From NCBI RefSeq assembly GCF_016653315.1, contig NZ_NHSH01000065.1, positions 309,358 to 373,357 on the forward strand: a stretch of 64,000 nucleotides of DNA, written 5' to 3'. Under the pieces are notes generated by a model, which made no database searches, was not told the origin of the DNA, and worked only from the letters and a program-made list of their open reading frames with translations. How positions within the stretch are numbered: the stretch's first letter is position 1; every line of letters begins with the position of its first letter. This document shows positions 50,904 through 60,070 of the stretch, piece by piece. This stretch comes from Halochromatium roseum (GTDB taxonomy: Bacteria > Pseudomonadota > Gammaproteobacteria > Chromatiales > Chromatiaceae). The translations under genes were made by a program, and so were the position numbers.

Positions 50904-53900
50904 ATGACCGACAAGTCCGTCAGAATCTTTGTCTCATCACCAGCCGACGTCGATCACGAGCGCGCCGTGGTCAAAGACATCGTTGATCAGCTGGCGAGCG
51001 AGTATCTGCCGTACTTCGAACTCCGCGCGGTCCTCTGGGAGGAAGAGGCGCTGACGGCGGATCGCACCTTCCAGGCCGGACTCACCCAGCCCGAAGACTG
51101 CGACATCGTCCTCGTCATCCTCTGGACCCGACTCGGCTCGCCGCTGCCGCAAGAGCCCTATCGCGGCATGACCGGCACCGAGTGGGAGTTTGTGAATGCG
51201 GTCGAGGCCTCGGCCAAGGCTGGCATCCCCGAGGTATTGGTCTACAAAAAGACCACGCCGAAGCTGGTCGACATCACCGACGCCGCACTCGCCCGCGAAG
51301 CGGTCGAAGACCGGCGCCGATTGGAAGAGTTTTTTCGCGCGCATTTCTTTTTCGACGATAACAGTTTCCGCCGCGCCTTCCGCACCTTCGACAACGCCAC
51401 GGCATTCCGCGAGCTGGTCTCGACCCAGCTGCGCAAGCTACTCAATCGACGCATCAGCGCCGAGCGTCGCGCCACCACCGGCGATCTGCGTTGGCAAGGC
51501 AGCCCGTTCCGACCCGATCGGCCGTTTGAGATCAGCGACGCACGCATCTTCACCGGCCGTGAGCAGGAGGTCCGAGATCTGCTCCAGCGCCTCGAACAAC
51601 TCGCGGCCGAGGAGACCAGCCTGCTGCTGGTGACGGGTCCGAGCGGCAGCGGCAAGACCTCGCTGCTCCGCGCTGGTGTGTTGCCCAGGCTGACGCGCCC
51701 GTTCCAGTTCGACGAGATCGCCGCCGTGCGCGCTTGCCTCGTCGACCCCAGTGCATCTGAAGCAGGCCCCACCGCCGCGATCGCCGAAGCGCTCTGCGCT
51801 CAGCCCGCACTCGCCGAGCCGCTCGCCAATGTCGGCCTCGGCAGCGCCGAACTCCATCGCCTGCTCATCAGCGACCCGGCGCTAGCAGCACAGCAGATCA
51901 GCAGCGCCCTCAAGGCCAGCTCGCTGGAGGTGACCACCAGCGGTGGCACTCGGCTGTTGCTGCTGCTCGATCCGCTCGACGCGGCACTCGACACTGCGCC
52001 CCCAGAGCAACTACAGACCTTCGCCACCACGCTGCTGGCACTGGCCAGCGCCACCGCCATCTGGGTGGTCGCGATCCTGCGTAGCGACGCCCTGCCCGCT
52101 CTCGAGCGCCTGTCGGCCCTGCATCCACTGATCCAGCGACAGGGTTGGAGCGAGATCGGTTCGCCATCGGCCGCGCGCATCCGCCAGGTAATCGAGATCC
52201 CGGCGCGCATCGCCGGCATCGAGATTGACGCCCACGAGCTTGGCGAGCGCGAACTGGTCGAGCATATCGAGGCCGACGCCAACCGACTGCGACTCTGGCC
52301 GCCGCTGCTCCAAGCGGTGTTGGATTCAGGCTACCAACGCGCCCTGCAGCGACAAGCCGCCACCAGCAGCGACGGATTGCGGCTCTCCAGCGCCGATTAT
52401 CTCGCCGCCGGCGGCATGAGCGGCCATGTGCTCAGGCGTGCAGAGGCCGTCTGGGCCGAGCTTGACGCAGACACGCGCAGCGCCCTGCCAACGCTTTGCC
52501 GAGCGCTGATCAGCCTTGAAGGCGGCGCCAACGGTCGCGCCACCAACCGCTTCGGCAGCCTTGCACTGCTACGCCAAGATCCGAACTGCGAGCGCCTGCT
52601 GCAACGTCTGATCGATGCGCGACTGGTCATCACCGAGGGACTGCGCGATCCAACCTTAGAGAGCCGATGTGAGCCCCCTGACTATCGGCTCCGCTCTGAG
52701 CTGGCCGCCATCTGGCGTCAGACCCGAGCGGACTGGCGGCGGCGTCTGCGGCGGCTGCATCCCGGCCGATCGAGCCCCGGCCCGGCCTCGGACAACAGGA
52801 GTCAAGCGCCGCTGCAGCAAATCGACGGCCGTACAGGCGACGACGGCCCTAGGGATGCCGACGGTCATACAAACGCCGACGCTGAGCGGCAAGACGGGCG
52901 GCAGGACGGGCAGCAAGACTGGCGCCAGTATCGAGCCGTCGTCTCCTTCAGCCATCCGGTCTTGCTCAGGCTCTGGGAGCCCGTGCGCCACTGGCTGTCG
53001 GTTCCCGCCCATCGGCAATTGCTCGCTCGACGCTTTCAGCTCGACCGCCAAGCGCAGCTCTGGAAACGCACCAACTGCAACAGCGAGTATCTGCTGCGTG
53101 ACCTCGGCTCGGCCGAGGCCGAGGCCCTCCGCGAGACTTACGCCGATGAGCTGGAGCCACTCGAGCGCGCGTTCATCGCCCAGTCCCAAGCGCATCTCGC
53201 CTTCCTGCGCCGACGCAGCCAACTGGTGCGCGCGGTCGGCGCCGTGCTCGCCGCGCTGATGCTGCTCTCGGCGATCTCAGCCGGCCTCGCCTACCGCGCC
53301 TATGCCGACGCCCAAGCCAACCTCAGCCGCAGCAAGCTCAACGAAGCCAACCTCTCAATCACTCGCGGCAACACGCTCCAGGCCGTTGACCTGGCGTTGG
53401 CTGCCGGCGCCGACCTGCCGGAACGCGCCGTGCAGACCCTCGGCCTGGCCTTCAGCAGTAACCGCATGATTGCCATGGCCAGTGCGCCGAACCCGATCCC
53501 GGATCAGCCGCGCACCCCAGCCTTCAACGACCAAGGCTCGCACCTCGCCGCCTTTCTGCCCGACGGGTCGGCGACGCTGCTCGAGCTTCGACAGGGACGC
53601 TTCGCACCCAAGCAGACGCTGGCCGATGCCGAGCTCGGCTTGCATACGCTGATCTTCGGCCCCGGCACCCAGGCCTTTGGCATTGGCAGTGAAGGGGTCT
53701 GGCGCCTCCCAGCCAGCGCTGGCGCCGAGCCGGACTATGCCTGCGGCACCCCGCCGGGGCTCAGCTTCGCGCTCGATGACAGCCGTCAACGCCTCGCCCT
53801 CAGCCAAGACACTGGCGAAGGCCAGCAGGGTCTCTGTGTGCTCGACCTCAGCCAACCAGGCCGCATCATCCTCGACAAAAGACTCGAGGATGGCCCGATT

Positions 53901-55922
53901 CGCAGCCTCAGCTTCTCACCCGATGGCCAGTCCGTCCTCACCGCCGCCAGCATCGGCCGCTCCCGACTGATCGACCTCGAGTCCGGCGCGATCAGGCTCT
54001 CCCTGCCGGCTGATGGCCCGGTCGGCCGGCCGTTCGACCGCGCCCTGTTCGATGCAACCGGCGAGCGCATCGCCATTGCCGCTGCCGATGAGCGGATTCG
54101 ACTCTACCGCAGCAATGGCGTTCCCATCACCGAGCTGTCCTCGGCACGGATCGGCGGGCGCACATTCAGCATGCACCGAAGCGCGGTGCGGGATCTCGCC
54201 TTCGACCCGTCTGGGGCCTTCTTGGTCGCCGCAGACGACGAGGGACAAATCGTGCGCTGGACGCTCAGTGACGCGATCCCTGGAGCACCCGACACGACGC
54301 AGGTCTTTGATCAGGCGGTGGTTTTGAATAGCCATCGCTTGAGCGCTGGAACCCTGCGCATCGTCGCCCCGCCAGCCTCCGCATCAGGCCAGCTCAACGA
54401 AAGCCTGGTCCTCAGCGCCTCGCTCGATGGCACGGCCAAGCTGACCGGTTTGCAGACCGGCAAGTCCATCGCTGTCCTCGGCCATGACGCGGCGATCATC
54501 GCCGCCAGCTTCCACGCCCAAGGCGAGCGTATCGCAACCTTCTCCGCCCGTGACGAGACGGCTCGTCTCTGGCGCGTGACACCCGTCTCTCAGGTTGCCT
54601 ACCGGCTGCAGCATCCAGATCACGTCTGGTCCGTCGACACCGCCATCGCCCCAGCCACGATCGCCCGCGGCACCGACACACTGCTGCTTGCCACGGCCGG
54701 CTTTGATGGCGGCATACGCGTCTGGCGCTATGGCCGCAATGATTCCAGCAGCGGACCCGAGCCCTGGGCCGAGTTTCTCGGTCAAGAGCCCATGCGCCCG
54801 GTACGTCAGGTTCAGTTCTCGGCGGCGGGAGACCGACTTGCCTCGGCCCATAACGACGGCACCGCACGCATTGCCGATCTGGTCAAGAAGCGCATCGACT
54901 GCAAGCTGCAGGTCACGGCATCCGAGCAGGGCACCGTCTACAACGCCTTGTTCAGCCCCGATGCCAGCTGGGTGCTGACCACCTCCGATGATCCCGTCGC
55001 GCCGGTGCGCGCCTTCTCCAGCGAGACCTGCGAGCCACTGCCAACCAACCAGGGCTTGCCGCATGGCGTAGCGCCGATCGAGGCCGCCGCCCTGTTGCAG
55101 ACCGCGACTGGCACGCTGATCGCCACCGGTGACGAAGACGGCATCCTGCGTCTTGCAGAGCGTTCCAATTCCGATCAGTGGCGACCTCTTTGCCAGGCTG
55201 ATGCCGGCGTCGGCGAGATTGGCGATATCGCGCTGAGCCCCGATGGCAGCACGATCGCCATCGCTGGCGAGGCCGACCGCGCAGCCCTCATCAAGCTCGA
55301 CCTTGCAGCGCTCACCACCACCGAGCCAGACACCCAGCCAGACACCGAGCCCCAGGACGACACCAAGCTCGCCCCCAGCTGCGGTCAAGTCCAATCTCTC
55401 AAGGGGCACAGCGGCCGCATCTATAGCATCGCCTTTGCGCCCGATGGCAAGCAGCTCGTCACCGCATCGATGGACAAGAGCGCCCGGGTCTGGAGCCCAC
55501 AAGGGGACGCACTCGCGATCCTCAGCGGCCATCAAGACCGCATCTATCGCGCCGACTTCAGCCCCGATGGTCAGTGGATACTCACTGGCTCGCGCGATGG
55601 CAGCATTCGGATCTGGAAACGTCCGACGGGGCGCCGTCAACAACCCCAGACGCTCAGCACCTTTCTGCCCTTAGAGGGCGGCGCCGGTGGCGTCGCCAAT
55701 GCCGTCTTCAGTCCGGATGGGCATTATGTCGCCGGCGCCTATTGGGAGAATGCCGCGATCCTCTGGCGACTCTGGGCCGAGGACAGCCAAACCATCGGCA
55801 GCGAAAGCAAGGCCTGGGGGGCGGATCGAGCGAATCTCGCCTTGGTTCAAGAGGCCTATCGATTCCGGCGCGACAACAAGGTCGTCGAGCCCGATTTCAG
55901 CACCCTCGAGCGGGTCGAATGA
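50904..55922 (+). CDS. DUF4062-nSTAND ATPase-TM-WD40 giant signalling protein
   Basis: 1672 aa. Order: DUF4062-type N-terminal effector/sensor domain (VRIFVSSPADVDHERAVVKDIV, about 5-165); nSTAND1-type NTPase domain beginning RIFTGREQEV with Walker A GPSGSGKTS (about 245-253) and a Walker B-like LLLLLDPLDAA (about 351-361); a disordered Asp/Gln-rich linker (about 620-675); the STAND C-terminal part VVSFSHPVLLRLWEPVRHWL; one membrane helix (about 775-798); then about 13 WD40-like blades to the end, with clear units such as SPDGQSVLTAA and HSGRIYSIAFAPDGKQLVTASMDKSARVW. STAND proteins of this build act as ligand-triggered switches and several are anti-phage; here the trigger is unknown. A GT87 gene follows. 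Confidence 0.8.
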   Translation: MTDKSVRIFVSSPADVDHERAVVKDIVDQLASEYLPYFELRAVLWEEEALTADRTFQAGLTQPEDCDIVLVILWTRLGSPLPQEPYRGMTGTEWEFVNAVEASAKAGIPEVLVYKKTTPKLVDITDAALAREAVEDRRRLEEFFRAHFFFDDNSFRRAFRTFDNATAFRELVSTQLRKLLNRRISAERRATTGDLRWQGSPFRPDRPFEISDARIFTGREQEVRDLLQRLEQLAAEETSLLLVTGPSGSGKTSLLRAGVLPRLTRPFQFDEIAAVRACLVDPSASEAGPTAAIAEALCAQPALAEPLANVGLGSAELHRLLISDPALAAQQISSALKASSLEVTTSGGTRLLLLLDPLDAALDTAPPEQLQTFATTLLALASATAIWVVAILRSDALPALERLSALHPLIQRQGWSEIGSPSAARIRQVIEIPARIAGIEIDAHELGERELVEHIEADANRLRLWPPLLQAVLDSGYQRALQRQAATSSDGLRLSSADYLAAGGMSGHVLRRAEAVWAELDADTRSALPTLCRALISLEGGANGRATNRFGSLALLRQDPNCERLLQRLIDARLVITEGLRDPTLESRCEPPDYRLRSELAAIWRQTRADWRRRLRRLHPGRSSPGPASDNRSQAPLQQIDGRTGDDGPRDADGHTNADAERQDGRQDGQQDWRQYRAVVSFSHPVLLRLWEPVRHWLSVPAHRQLLARRFQLDRQAQLWKRTNCNSEYLLRDLGSAEAEALRETYADELEPLERAFIAQSQAHLAFLRRRSQLVRAVGAVLAALMLLSAISAGLAYRAYADAQANLSRSKLNEANLSITRGNTLQAVDLALAAGADLPERAVQTLGLAFSSNRMIAMASAPNPIPDQPRTPAFNDQGSHLAAFLPDGSATLLELRQGRFAPKQTLADAELGLHTLIFGPGTQAFGIGSEGVWRLPASAGAEPDYACGTPPGLSFALDDSRQRLALSQDTGEGQQGLCVLDLSQPGRIILDKRLEDGPIRSLSFSPDGQSVLTAASIGRSRLIDLESGAIRLSLPADGPVGRPFDRALFDATGERIAIAAADERIRLYRSNGVPITELSSARIGGRTFSMHRSAVRDLAFDPSGAFLVAADDEGQIVRWTLSDAIPGAPDTTQVFDQAVVLNSHRLSAGTLRIVAPPASASGQLNESLVLSASLDGTAKLTGLQTGKSIAVLGHDAAIIAASFHAQGERIATFSARDETARLWRVTPVSQVAYRLQHPDHVWSVDTAIAPATIARGTDTLLLATAGFDGGIRVWRYGRNDSSSGPEPWAEFLGQEPMRPVRQVQFSAAGDRLASAHNDGTARIADLVKKRIDCKLQVTASEQGTVYNALFSPDASWVLTTSDDPVAPVRAFSSETCEPLPTNQGLPHGVAPIEAAALLQTATGTLIATGDEDGILRLAERSNSDQWRPLCQADAGVGEIGDIALSPDGSTIAIAGEADRAALIKLDLAALTTTEPDTQPDTEPQDDTKLAPSCGQVQSLKGHSGRIYSIAFAPDGKQLVTASMDKSARVWSPQGDALAILSGHQDRIYRADFSPDGQWILTGSRDGSIRIWKRPTGRRQQPQTLSTFLPLEGGAGGVANAVFSPDGHYVAGAYWENAAILWRLWAEDSQTIGSESKAWGADRANLALVQEAYRFRRDNKVVEPDFSTLERVE

Positions 55923-55986
55923 TGCACCGCACCCAATCGACCACCGCCTATGGCATCGCCCCTCGAGTGACCTCGGCAACGACCCG

Positions 55987-57651
55987 ATGAGCAGCCCCCA
56001 GCACAAGCCACAGAGGCCTCTTGGTCAGCGACACGGCGATCGGCCCTTACGACGGCCGTGGATGCGTTTTCAGCGCCAGCCCAGGTCGGCGTGCGAGTCC
56101 GCGCGCGGCGATGTGCTTGGGCCTGTGCGCGGATTCTGGCTCGGGCTCAGCCTAGCGATCGTCCTGCTCGGGCTGATAACGACGCAGATCACGCTGCGCG
56201 ATACCGACATCGCCGTCTATGCAACCGCCGCCGAGCGCGTCTTCGTCGCCGGCGAAGACCCCTATCCGCGCCGCCCTGGCGATGTGCTGCCGTTCACCTA
56301 TCCGCCCACCGCCCTGCCCCTGCTCTACCCGATCAGCGGCCTGAGCCTGGAGCAACTGGGCAAGGTGATGCTGACGTTGAACCTGCTGCTGACGGTCGTG
56401 GTGATGGTGGTCATCGTCGGTGATCTGGCGCGCGACGACCCGAGCGGCAAGCTACGCCTCTGGGGACCGCTCGCTATCGCGGGCTTCGGCGGACTCTATC
56501 TGAACCTGCAATTCGGCCAGGTCAACCTCTTGCTGCTACTGCTGATCTGGGGCTATTGGCGCGCCCTACGGCGCGGCCGCGAGGGTGCGGGCGCCGGCGC
56601 CTGGCTGGCGCTTGGCTGTGTTGCCAAGCCACACTATGTGCTGCTCGGCCTCGGCGCTGGACCGCTGCCGCGCCCGAGGCTGGTCATCGGTGGCCTGGTC
56701 GCCGGCGGCCTGCTCATTGGCCTCAGCCTTTGGATCGCCCCGAGCGGCAGCTGGACCTCCTGGTGGCAAGACATCGTCGCCACCACCAGCCTGACCCAAC
56801 TGCCGCCGGGTCATAGCTCGATCGCCGCGCCCTGGAACCGCAGCCTGGCCGGCGCCATTGCGCGTTTTCTGGTGCCGAACAAGTTCAGCAGCATCATCGC
56901 CGATGATCCAGCGCTCGCCGCGCGCCTCACCGGCAGCGCAATCCTGATCGTCATCGGCGCCACGGGCGTGGTGCTCTGGCGCTCGATGCGGCGCGGCCTG
57001 GCATCAGACAGCGCGACCGCAAGCGAAGCGACCCAGGTCCGCTCAAGCGCGGATACGGGTATGGATGCGAGTGCGCGTTCGGGACCAGGAACTGGATCAA
57101 GCGCAGGTGCAGACGCAGGTGCAGACGCAGGTGCAGGCGCAGACGCAGGCGCAGGCGCAGGCCCAGGCGCAGATGCAGGCGCAGACGCAAACGCGGACGC
57201 GGACGCGGACGCAGACGCGACATCGATGGCAAGGCCGCGGCGTACGTTCATTCGCGCGGATCAGTGGTCGCAACCGCGCGGCGCGGTCGATCACGACCTG
57301 GAGCTCTCACTGATCAGCATCGCGGTGTTCTTGATCTCACCAGCCAGCTGGACCCATCACCTGGTGCTCTTGCTCCCTGCCATCTTGGTGCTGCTGCGCG
57401 ACCGGGTCCTCGCCCCCGGTCTTGCGCCGAGCAGCCGTTTTGCCGCCGGCTTGGTGCTCGCCGTGCTGGCCCTCACCATCGACGACCTGATCCCGCGTGA
57501 GATCCGGGTCAGCTCGCTGCCGCTGATGACGCTGATGACCGTCGCCGTCATCGCGCTCTGGTTGCTGCTCGCGGAACAGCTGTGGCGGCGCAGCGGCCCC
57601 AGGCTGTCTACCGAGACCCAAGCAGCAACCGTCCATCGACACGGAGCATAA
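55987..57651 (+). CDS. GT87-family (DUF2029) polyprenyl-phosphate-dependent mannosyltransferase-like membrane protein
   Basis: 554 aa with about ten membrane segments. The N-terminal half has the DUF2029 pattern DTDIAVYATAAERVFVAGEDPYPRR...PFTYPPTALPLLYPISGL, LYLNLQFGQVNLLLLLLIWGYW and CVAKPHYVLLGLG. Between about residues 373 and 411 there is an Ala/Gly/Asp stretch from 6-bp repeats, lying in a loop; the last third continues with membrane helices (SWTHHLVLLLPAILVLL). ATG 55987 is the first start after the STAND gene (64 bp); the frame is open upstream as shadow. It probably uses lipid-linked sugar; the acceptor is unknown. Confidence 0.75.
   Translation: MSSPQHKPQRPLGQRHGDRPLRRPWMRFQRQPRSACESARGDVLGPVRGFWLGLSLAIVLLGLITTQITLRDTDIAVYATAAERVFVAGEDPYPRRPGDVLPFTYPPTALPLLYPISGLSLEQLGKVMLTLNLLLTVVVMVVIVGDLARDDPSGKLRLWGPLAIAGFGGLYLNLQFGQVNLLLLLLIWGYWRALRRGREGAGAGAWLALGCVAKPHYVLLGLGAGPLPRPRLVIGGLVAGGLLIGLSLWIAPSGSWTSWWQDIVATTSLTQLPPGHSSIAAPWNRSLAGAIARFLVPNKFSSIIADDPALAARLTGSAILIVIGATGVVLWRSMRRGLASDSATASEATQVRSSADTGMDASARSGPGTGSSAGADAGADAGAGADAGAGAGPGADAGADANADADADADATSMARPRRTFIRADQWSQPRGAVDHDLELSLISIAVFLISPASWTHHLVLLLPAILVLLRDRVLAPGLAPSSRFAAGLVLAVLALTIDDLIPREIRVSSLPLMTLMTVAVIALWLLLAEQLWRRSGPRLSTETQAATVHRHGA
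57105..57221 (+). repeat. Hexanucleotide repeat in GT87-like gene
   Basis: About nineteen imperfect 6-bp units of the type GCAGGC/GCAGAC encode Ala-Gly and Ala-Asp repeats in an interhelical loop. The period keeps the frame. Confidence 0.9.
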
Positions 57652-57699
57652 GGCACGCAGCGCCAGCTCCACCGAGGTCAGGAACGGCTGACCGTTGGA

Positions 57700-57872
57700 T
57701 CACCATTGCATAAAGGAACACTGCGGCCGCTGGTCGCGAATCAGCCGCGCCACCGCAAAGGCTTGTGCTAGATCGCGCGGCTTCTTGACCGGCTCGCGAT
57801 CCATGCGTTGCGAGAGCCAGGCTTTGTGGAACGCAAAGGCGCGCGGGTCCGGCACCCGAAACGGCACCGGCC
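57700..57872 (-). pseudogene. C-terminal fragment of a nucleotidyltransferase-like protein
   Basis: The minus frame reads PVPFRVPDPRAFAFHKAWLSQRMDREPVKKPRDLAQAFAVARL in pieces, ending FMQW-stop. The D-P-x-x-F-A-x-H-K motif and the KKPRDLAQA segment occur near the end of stand-alone nucleotidyltransferases. There is no start codon or nucleotide-binding half, so this is a fragment. It abuts an oppositely oriented GGDEF fragment. Confidence 0.5.
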
Positions 57873-58043
57873 AGCACCCTGCAGCAGGTGATCCGCCGCA
57901 CGGATCATCTGGCGCGCTGGGGCGGAGAAGAATTTCTCCTCTTGGCGCTGGAGATCGACCTCGAGCAGGCGGCGCTGCATCGTGCCAAACGCGCGGGCCG
58001 AAACTGGGTCGTCATCGACCGATCGGGTGCCGGCACTCCTTGA
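57873..58043 (+). pseudogene. GGDEF diguanylate cyclase fragment
   Basis: Frame reading LQQVIRRTDHLARWGGEEFLLL, then directly ALEIDLEQAALHRAKRAGRNWVV and stop. The RWGGEEF signature and the AL-x-RAKRAGRN end of a GGDEF domain are joined without the ~45 residues that normally separate them, and there is no start. This is a broken gene with an internal deletion. Confidence 0.6.
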
Positions 58044-58055
58044 GATCAGCCATCA

Positions 58056-58089
58056 TTGTAAAATGCACATCATGATGCTAATTTTACAA
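58056..58089 (+). promoter_or_regulatory. Long palindrome and possible promoter of DUF4143 gene
   Basis: TTGTAAAAT and ATTTTACAA are perfect 9-bp arms around a 16-base centre that itself holds the palindrome CATCATGATG. A possible -35 (TTGTAA, 58056) and -10 (TAATTT, 58079) are 17 bp apart and lie inside the palindrome. Transcription would begin at about 58091, next to the ATG at 58092. A repressor site and a leaderless transcript are both plausible. Confidence 0.5.
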
Positions 58090-58091
58090 GG

Positions 58092-59258
58092 ATGTTAGAC
58101 CGCCGCCTGACTGCTATCCTGTACGAACGCCTCGAGCAGTTTCCGGCGGTGGCCCTGCTCGGCCCTCGGCAAGTGGGCAAGACCACCCTGGCACAGGCGG
58201 TTGGGGATCAGCGCCCGAGTCTGTATCTGGATCTCGAATCGCCGCCCGATCGCGACAAACTCTCCGACCCCGTCGATTACCTCTCCAGCCATGCCGGTAG
58301 GCTCGTCATCCTCGATGAGATTCAGCGGGTGCCGGCGCTCTTCCAATCGCTGCGCGGATTGATCGATCAGGGGCGACGCCAGGGGCGCACGGCCGGACAG
58401 TTTCTGCTGCTCGGCTCGGCCTCGATCGATCTGCTCGCCCAGTCCAGCGAGACGCTGGCCGGGCGGATCGCCTATATCGAGCTGGCTCCCTTTGACGTGC
58501 TGGAGGTCGCCGCGGAGTCCTGCGAGACGCTCTGGCTGCGTGGCGGTCTCCCGGAGAGCTTCCTCGCTCGCAGCGATCGGGCCAGCATGATCTGGCGCGA
58601 GCAGTTCATTCGGACCTATCTGGAGCGGGACATCCTGCAGTTCGACGCCCGCACGCCGGCTGAAACCTTGCGCCGGTTGTGGACCATGCTGGCCCATCAT
58701 CAAGGCGGCTTGCTCAATACCGCGCAGCTGGCCCGCGGGCTCGCGCTGGACGGTCGCACGGTGAACCGGTATCTCGATCTGTTGGTGGATCTGCTACTGG
58801 TGCGGCGTTTGGCGCCCTACCACGTCAACGTCGGCAAACGCCTGGTGCGTTCGCCCAAGCTCTATCTCCGTGACGCCGGTTTGGTCCATGCGCTGCTGCG
58901 CTTGCCTACCCGCGAAGCGCTGCTCGGCCATCCGGTAGTCGGTGCCAGTTGGGAAGGGTTTGTGATCGAGAACCTGATCGGCTGCGCCCCGGATGGCACG
59001 CAAGCGAGCTTCTATCGCACCGCCGTCGGCGCCGAGATCGATCTGCTGCTGGCGTTGCCGAACGGCGAGACCTGGGCGGTCGAGATCAAGCGCGGTCTCG
59101 CGCCGACTCCGGACCGCGGCTTCCATCAGGCATTGGAGGATCTCAGGCCAGATCAGGCCTGGATCGTCTACAGTGGCGAGGAGCGTTACCGCAAACCCGG
59201 TGGGATCACGGTCATTGGTCTACGCGAGCTCTGTTCGACACTCCAGGCATGCGCCTGA
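58092..59258 (+). CDS. AAA-family ATPase with DUF4143 domain
   Basis: 388 aa. N-terminal P-loop GPRQVGKTTLAQAV (about 23-36) and Walker B RLVILDEIQRVP, then the sensor-like LLLGSAS and, C-terminal, a DUF4143 part (LLNTAQLARGLALDGRTVNRYLDLLVDLLLVRRLAPY, ...EIDLLLALPNGETWAVEIKRG) with a PD-(D/E)XK-like E-I-D...E-I-K signature. The biological role of this widespread, mobile family is unclear. A 34-bp palindrome ends 2 bp before the ATG, with only AAGG as a poor ribosome site. Confidence 0.85.
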   Translation: MLDRRLTAILYERLEQFPAVALLGPRQVGKTTLAQAVGDQRPSLYLDLESPPDRDKLSDPVDYLSSHAGRLVILDEIQRVPALFQSLRGLIDQGRRQGRTAGQFLLLGSASIDLLAQSSETLAGRIAYIELAPFDVLEVAAESCETLWLRGGLPESFLARSDRASMIWREQFIRTYLERDILQFDARTPAETLRRLWTMLAHHQGGLLNTAQLARGLALDGRTVNRYLDLLVDLLLVRRLAPYHVNVGKRLVRSPKLYLRDAGLVHALLRLPTREALLGHPVVGASWEGFVIENLIGCAPDGTQASFYRTAVGAEIDLLLALPNGETWAVEIKRGLAPTPDRGFHQALEDLRPDQAWIVYSGEERYRKPGGITVIGLRELCSTLQACA

Positions 59259-59270
59259 ATCAGGACGCTG

Positions 59271-59756
59271 ATGATGCGTGAACCCCTGCTTCCCGTCTCT
59301 GAACCGCCCCCGATCGACTGGCTGCCCTGGTGCCTGAGTGACGCAGCGGAGACCTCGCCCCATCCCGGCGCCCTACCCCCGATCCCGGCCGGTGGCTCGG
59401 GTTGGCTGATCGCCCCCGAGCGTGGCCATCTGGCCGACTGTCGCACCGATCTGGAGGCGGTCAGCCGTTGGCTCGCGCGGCAGAAAGACAACCCGCTGAC
59501 GCTCGAGGCCTACCGCCATGAGCTCGAGCGCTTCTTGCTTTGGCTTGGCCTGGAGCGCGGCAAGGCGCTGTCGGAGGCCACCGGCGAGGACATCAGTCTG
59601 TTCGATGATCTGCTGCAGTATCCGGAGCGCTGGCCGCAGTGGTACGGCGAGCGCCATCCGCGCGCTGTGCGCATCCAGACGGCGCAGACCAATAAGGGTC
59701 CCGATCGCGCTATGATTCCGGCTGATCCTGTCGGTCCATGCCCACCTCATCCATGA
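59271..59756 (+). pseudogene. Tyrosine recombinase N-terminal fragment
   Basis: Frame of 161 aa (ATG 59271 or 59274). Residues about 60-120 (AVSRWLARQKDNPLTLEAYRHELERFLLWLGLERGKALSEATGEDI) are the SAM-like core-binding domain of integrases, as in large serine-free tyrosine recombinases. The catalytic R-H-R-Y half is missing; after about residue 138 the sequence becomes unrelated and runs into the IHF-like gene. Best read as a truncated integrase. Confidence 0.6.
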
Positions 59757-60070
59757 CCCGCACCGAGTTCATCACCACCCTCGCCCGTCAACAGACGCAA
59801 CTCGCGCCCGAAGACATCGACCTGGCGATCAAGGCGCTGATCAACCTGATGCGCGAGACCCTGGCCGCCGGTGAGCGCATCGAGGTGCGTGGCTTTGGCG
59901 CCTTTGATCTGCGCCGCTATGAACCACGGCTGGGACGCAATCCGAAGACGGGGGAGAGCGTGACGCTGCCGGCCCGGCATCGGGTGCATTTCAAGCCGGG
60001 TAAGGAGCTGCGCGAGCGGGTGGATGCGGGGATGGCCGACCATGTCGATATCGGAACAGCGGATGACTGA
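59753..60070 (+). CDS. Integration host factor beta-like (HU family) protein
   Basis: 105-aa DNA-bending protein. [33 protein letters not shown] in helix part; [30 protein letters not shown] in the beta-arm region with the intercalating Pro in [18 protein letters not shown] at the end. It matches IhfB better than HU or IhfA by ending and arm. ATG 59753 is chosen by family length; ATG 59738 is in frame upstream. It lies after an integrase fragment and could serve a lost mobile element, but a chromosomal copy would look the same. Confidence 0.85.
   Translation: MTRTEFITTLARQQTQLAPEDIDLAIKALINLMRETLAAGERIEVRGFGAFDLRRYEPRLGRNPKTGESVTLPARHRVHFKPGKELRERVDAGMADHVDIGTADD

Noticed and set aside
54384..55643. 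419-aa minus-strand frame opposite the WD40 repeats
   Set aside because: Antisense shadow of a GC-rich repeat region; no family features and no start signal.
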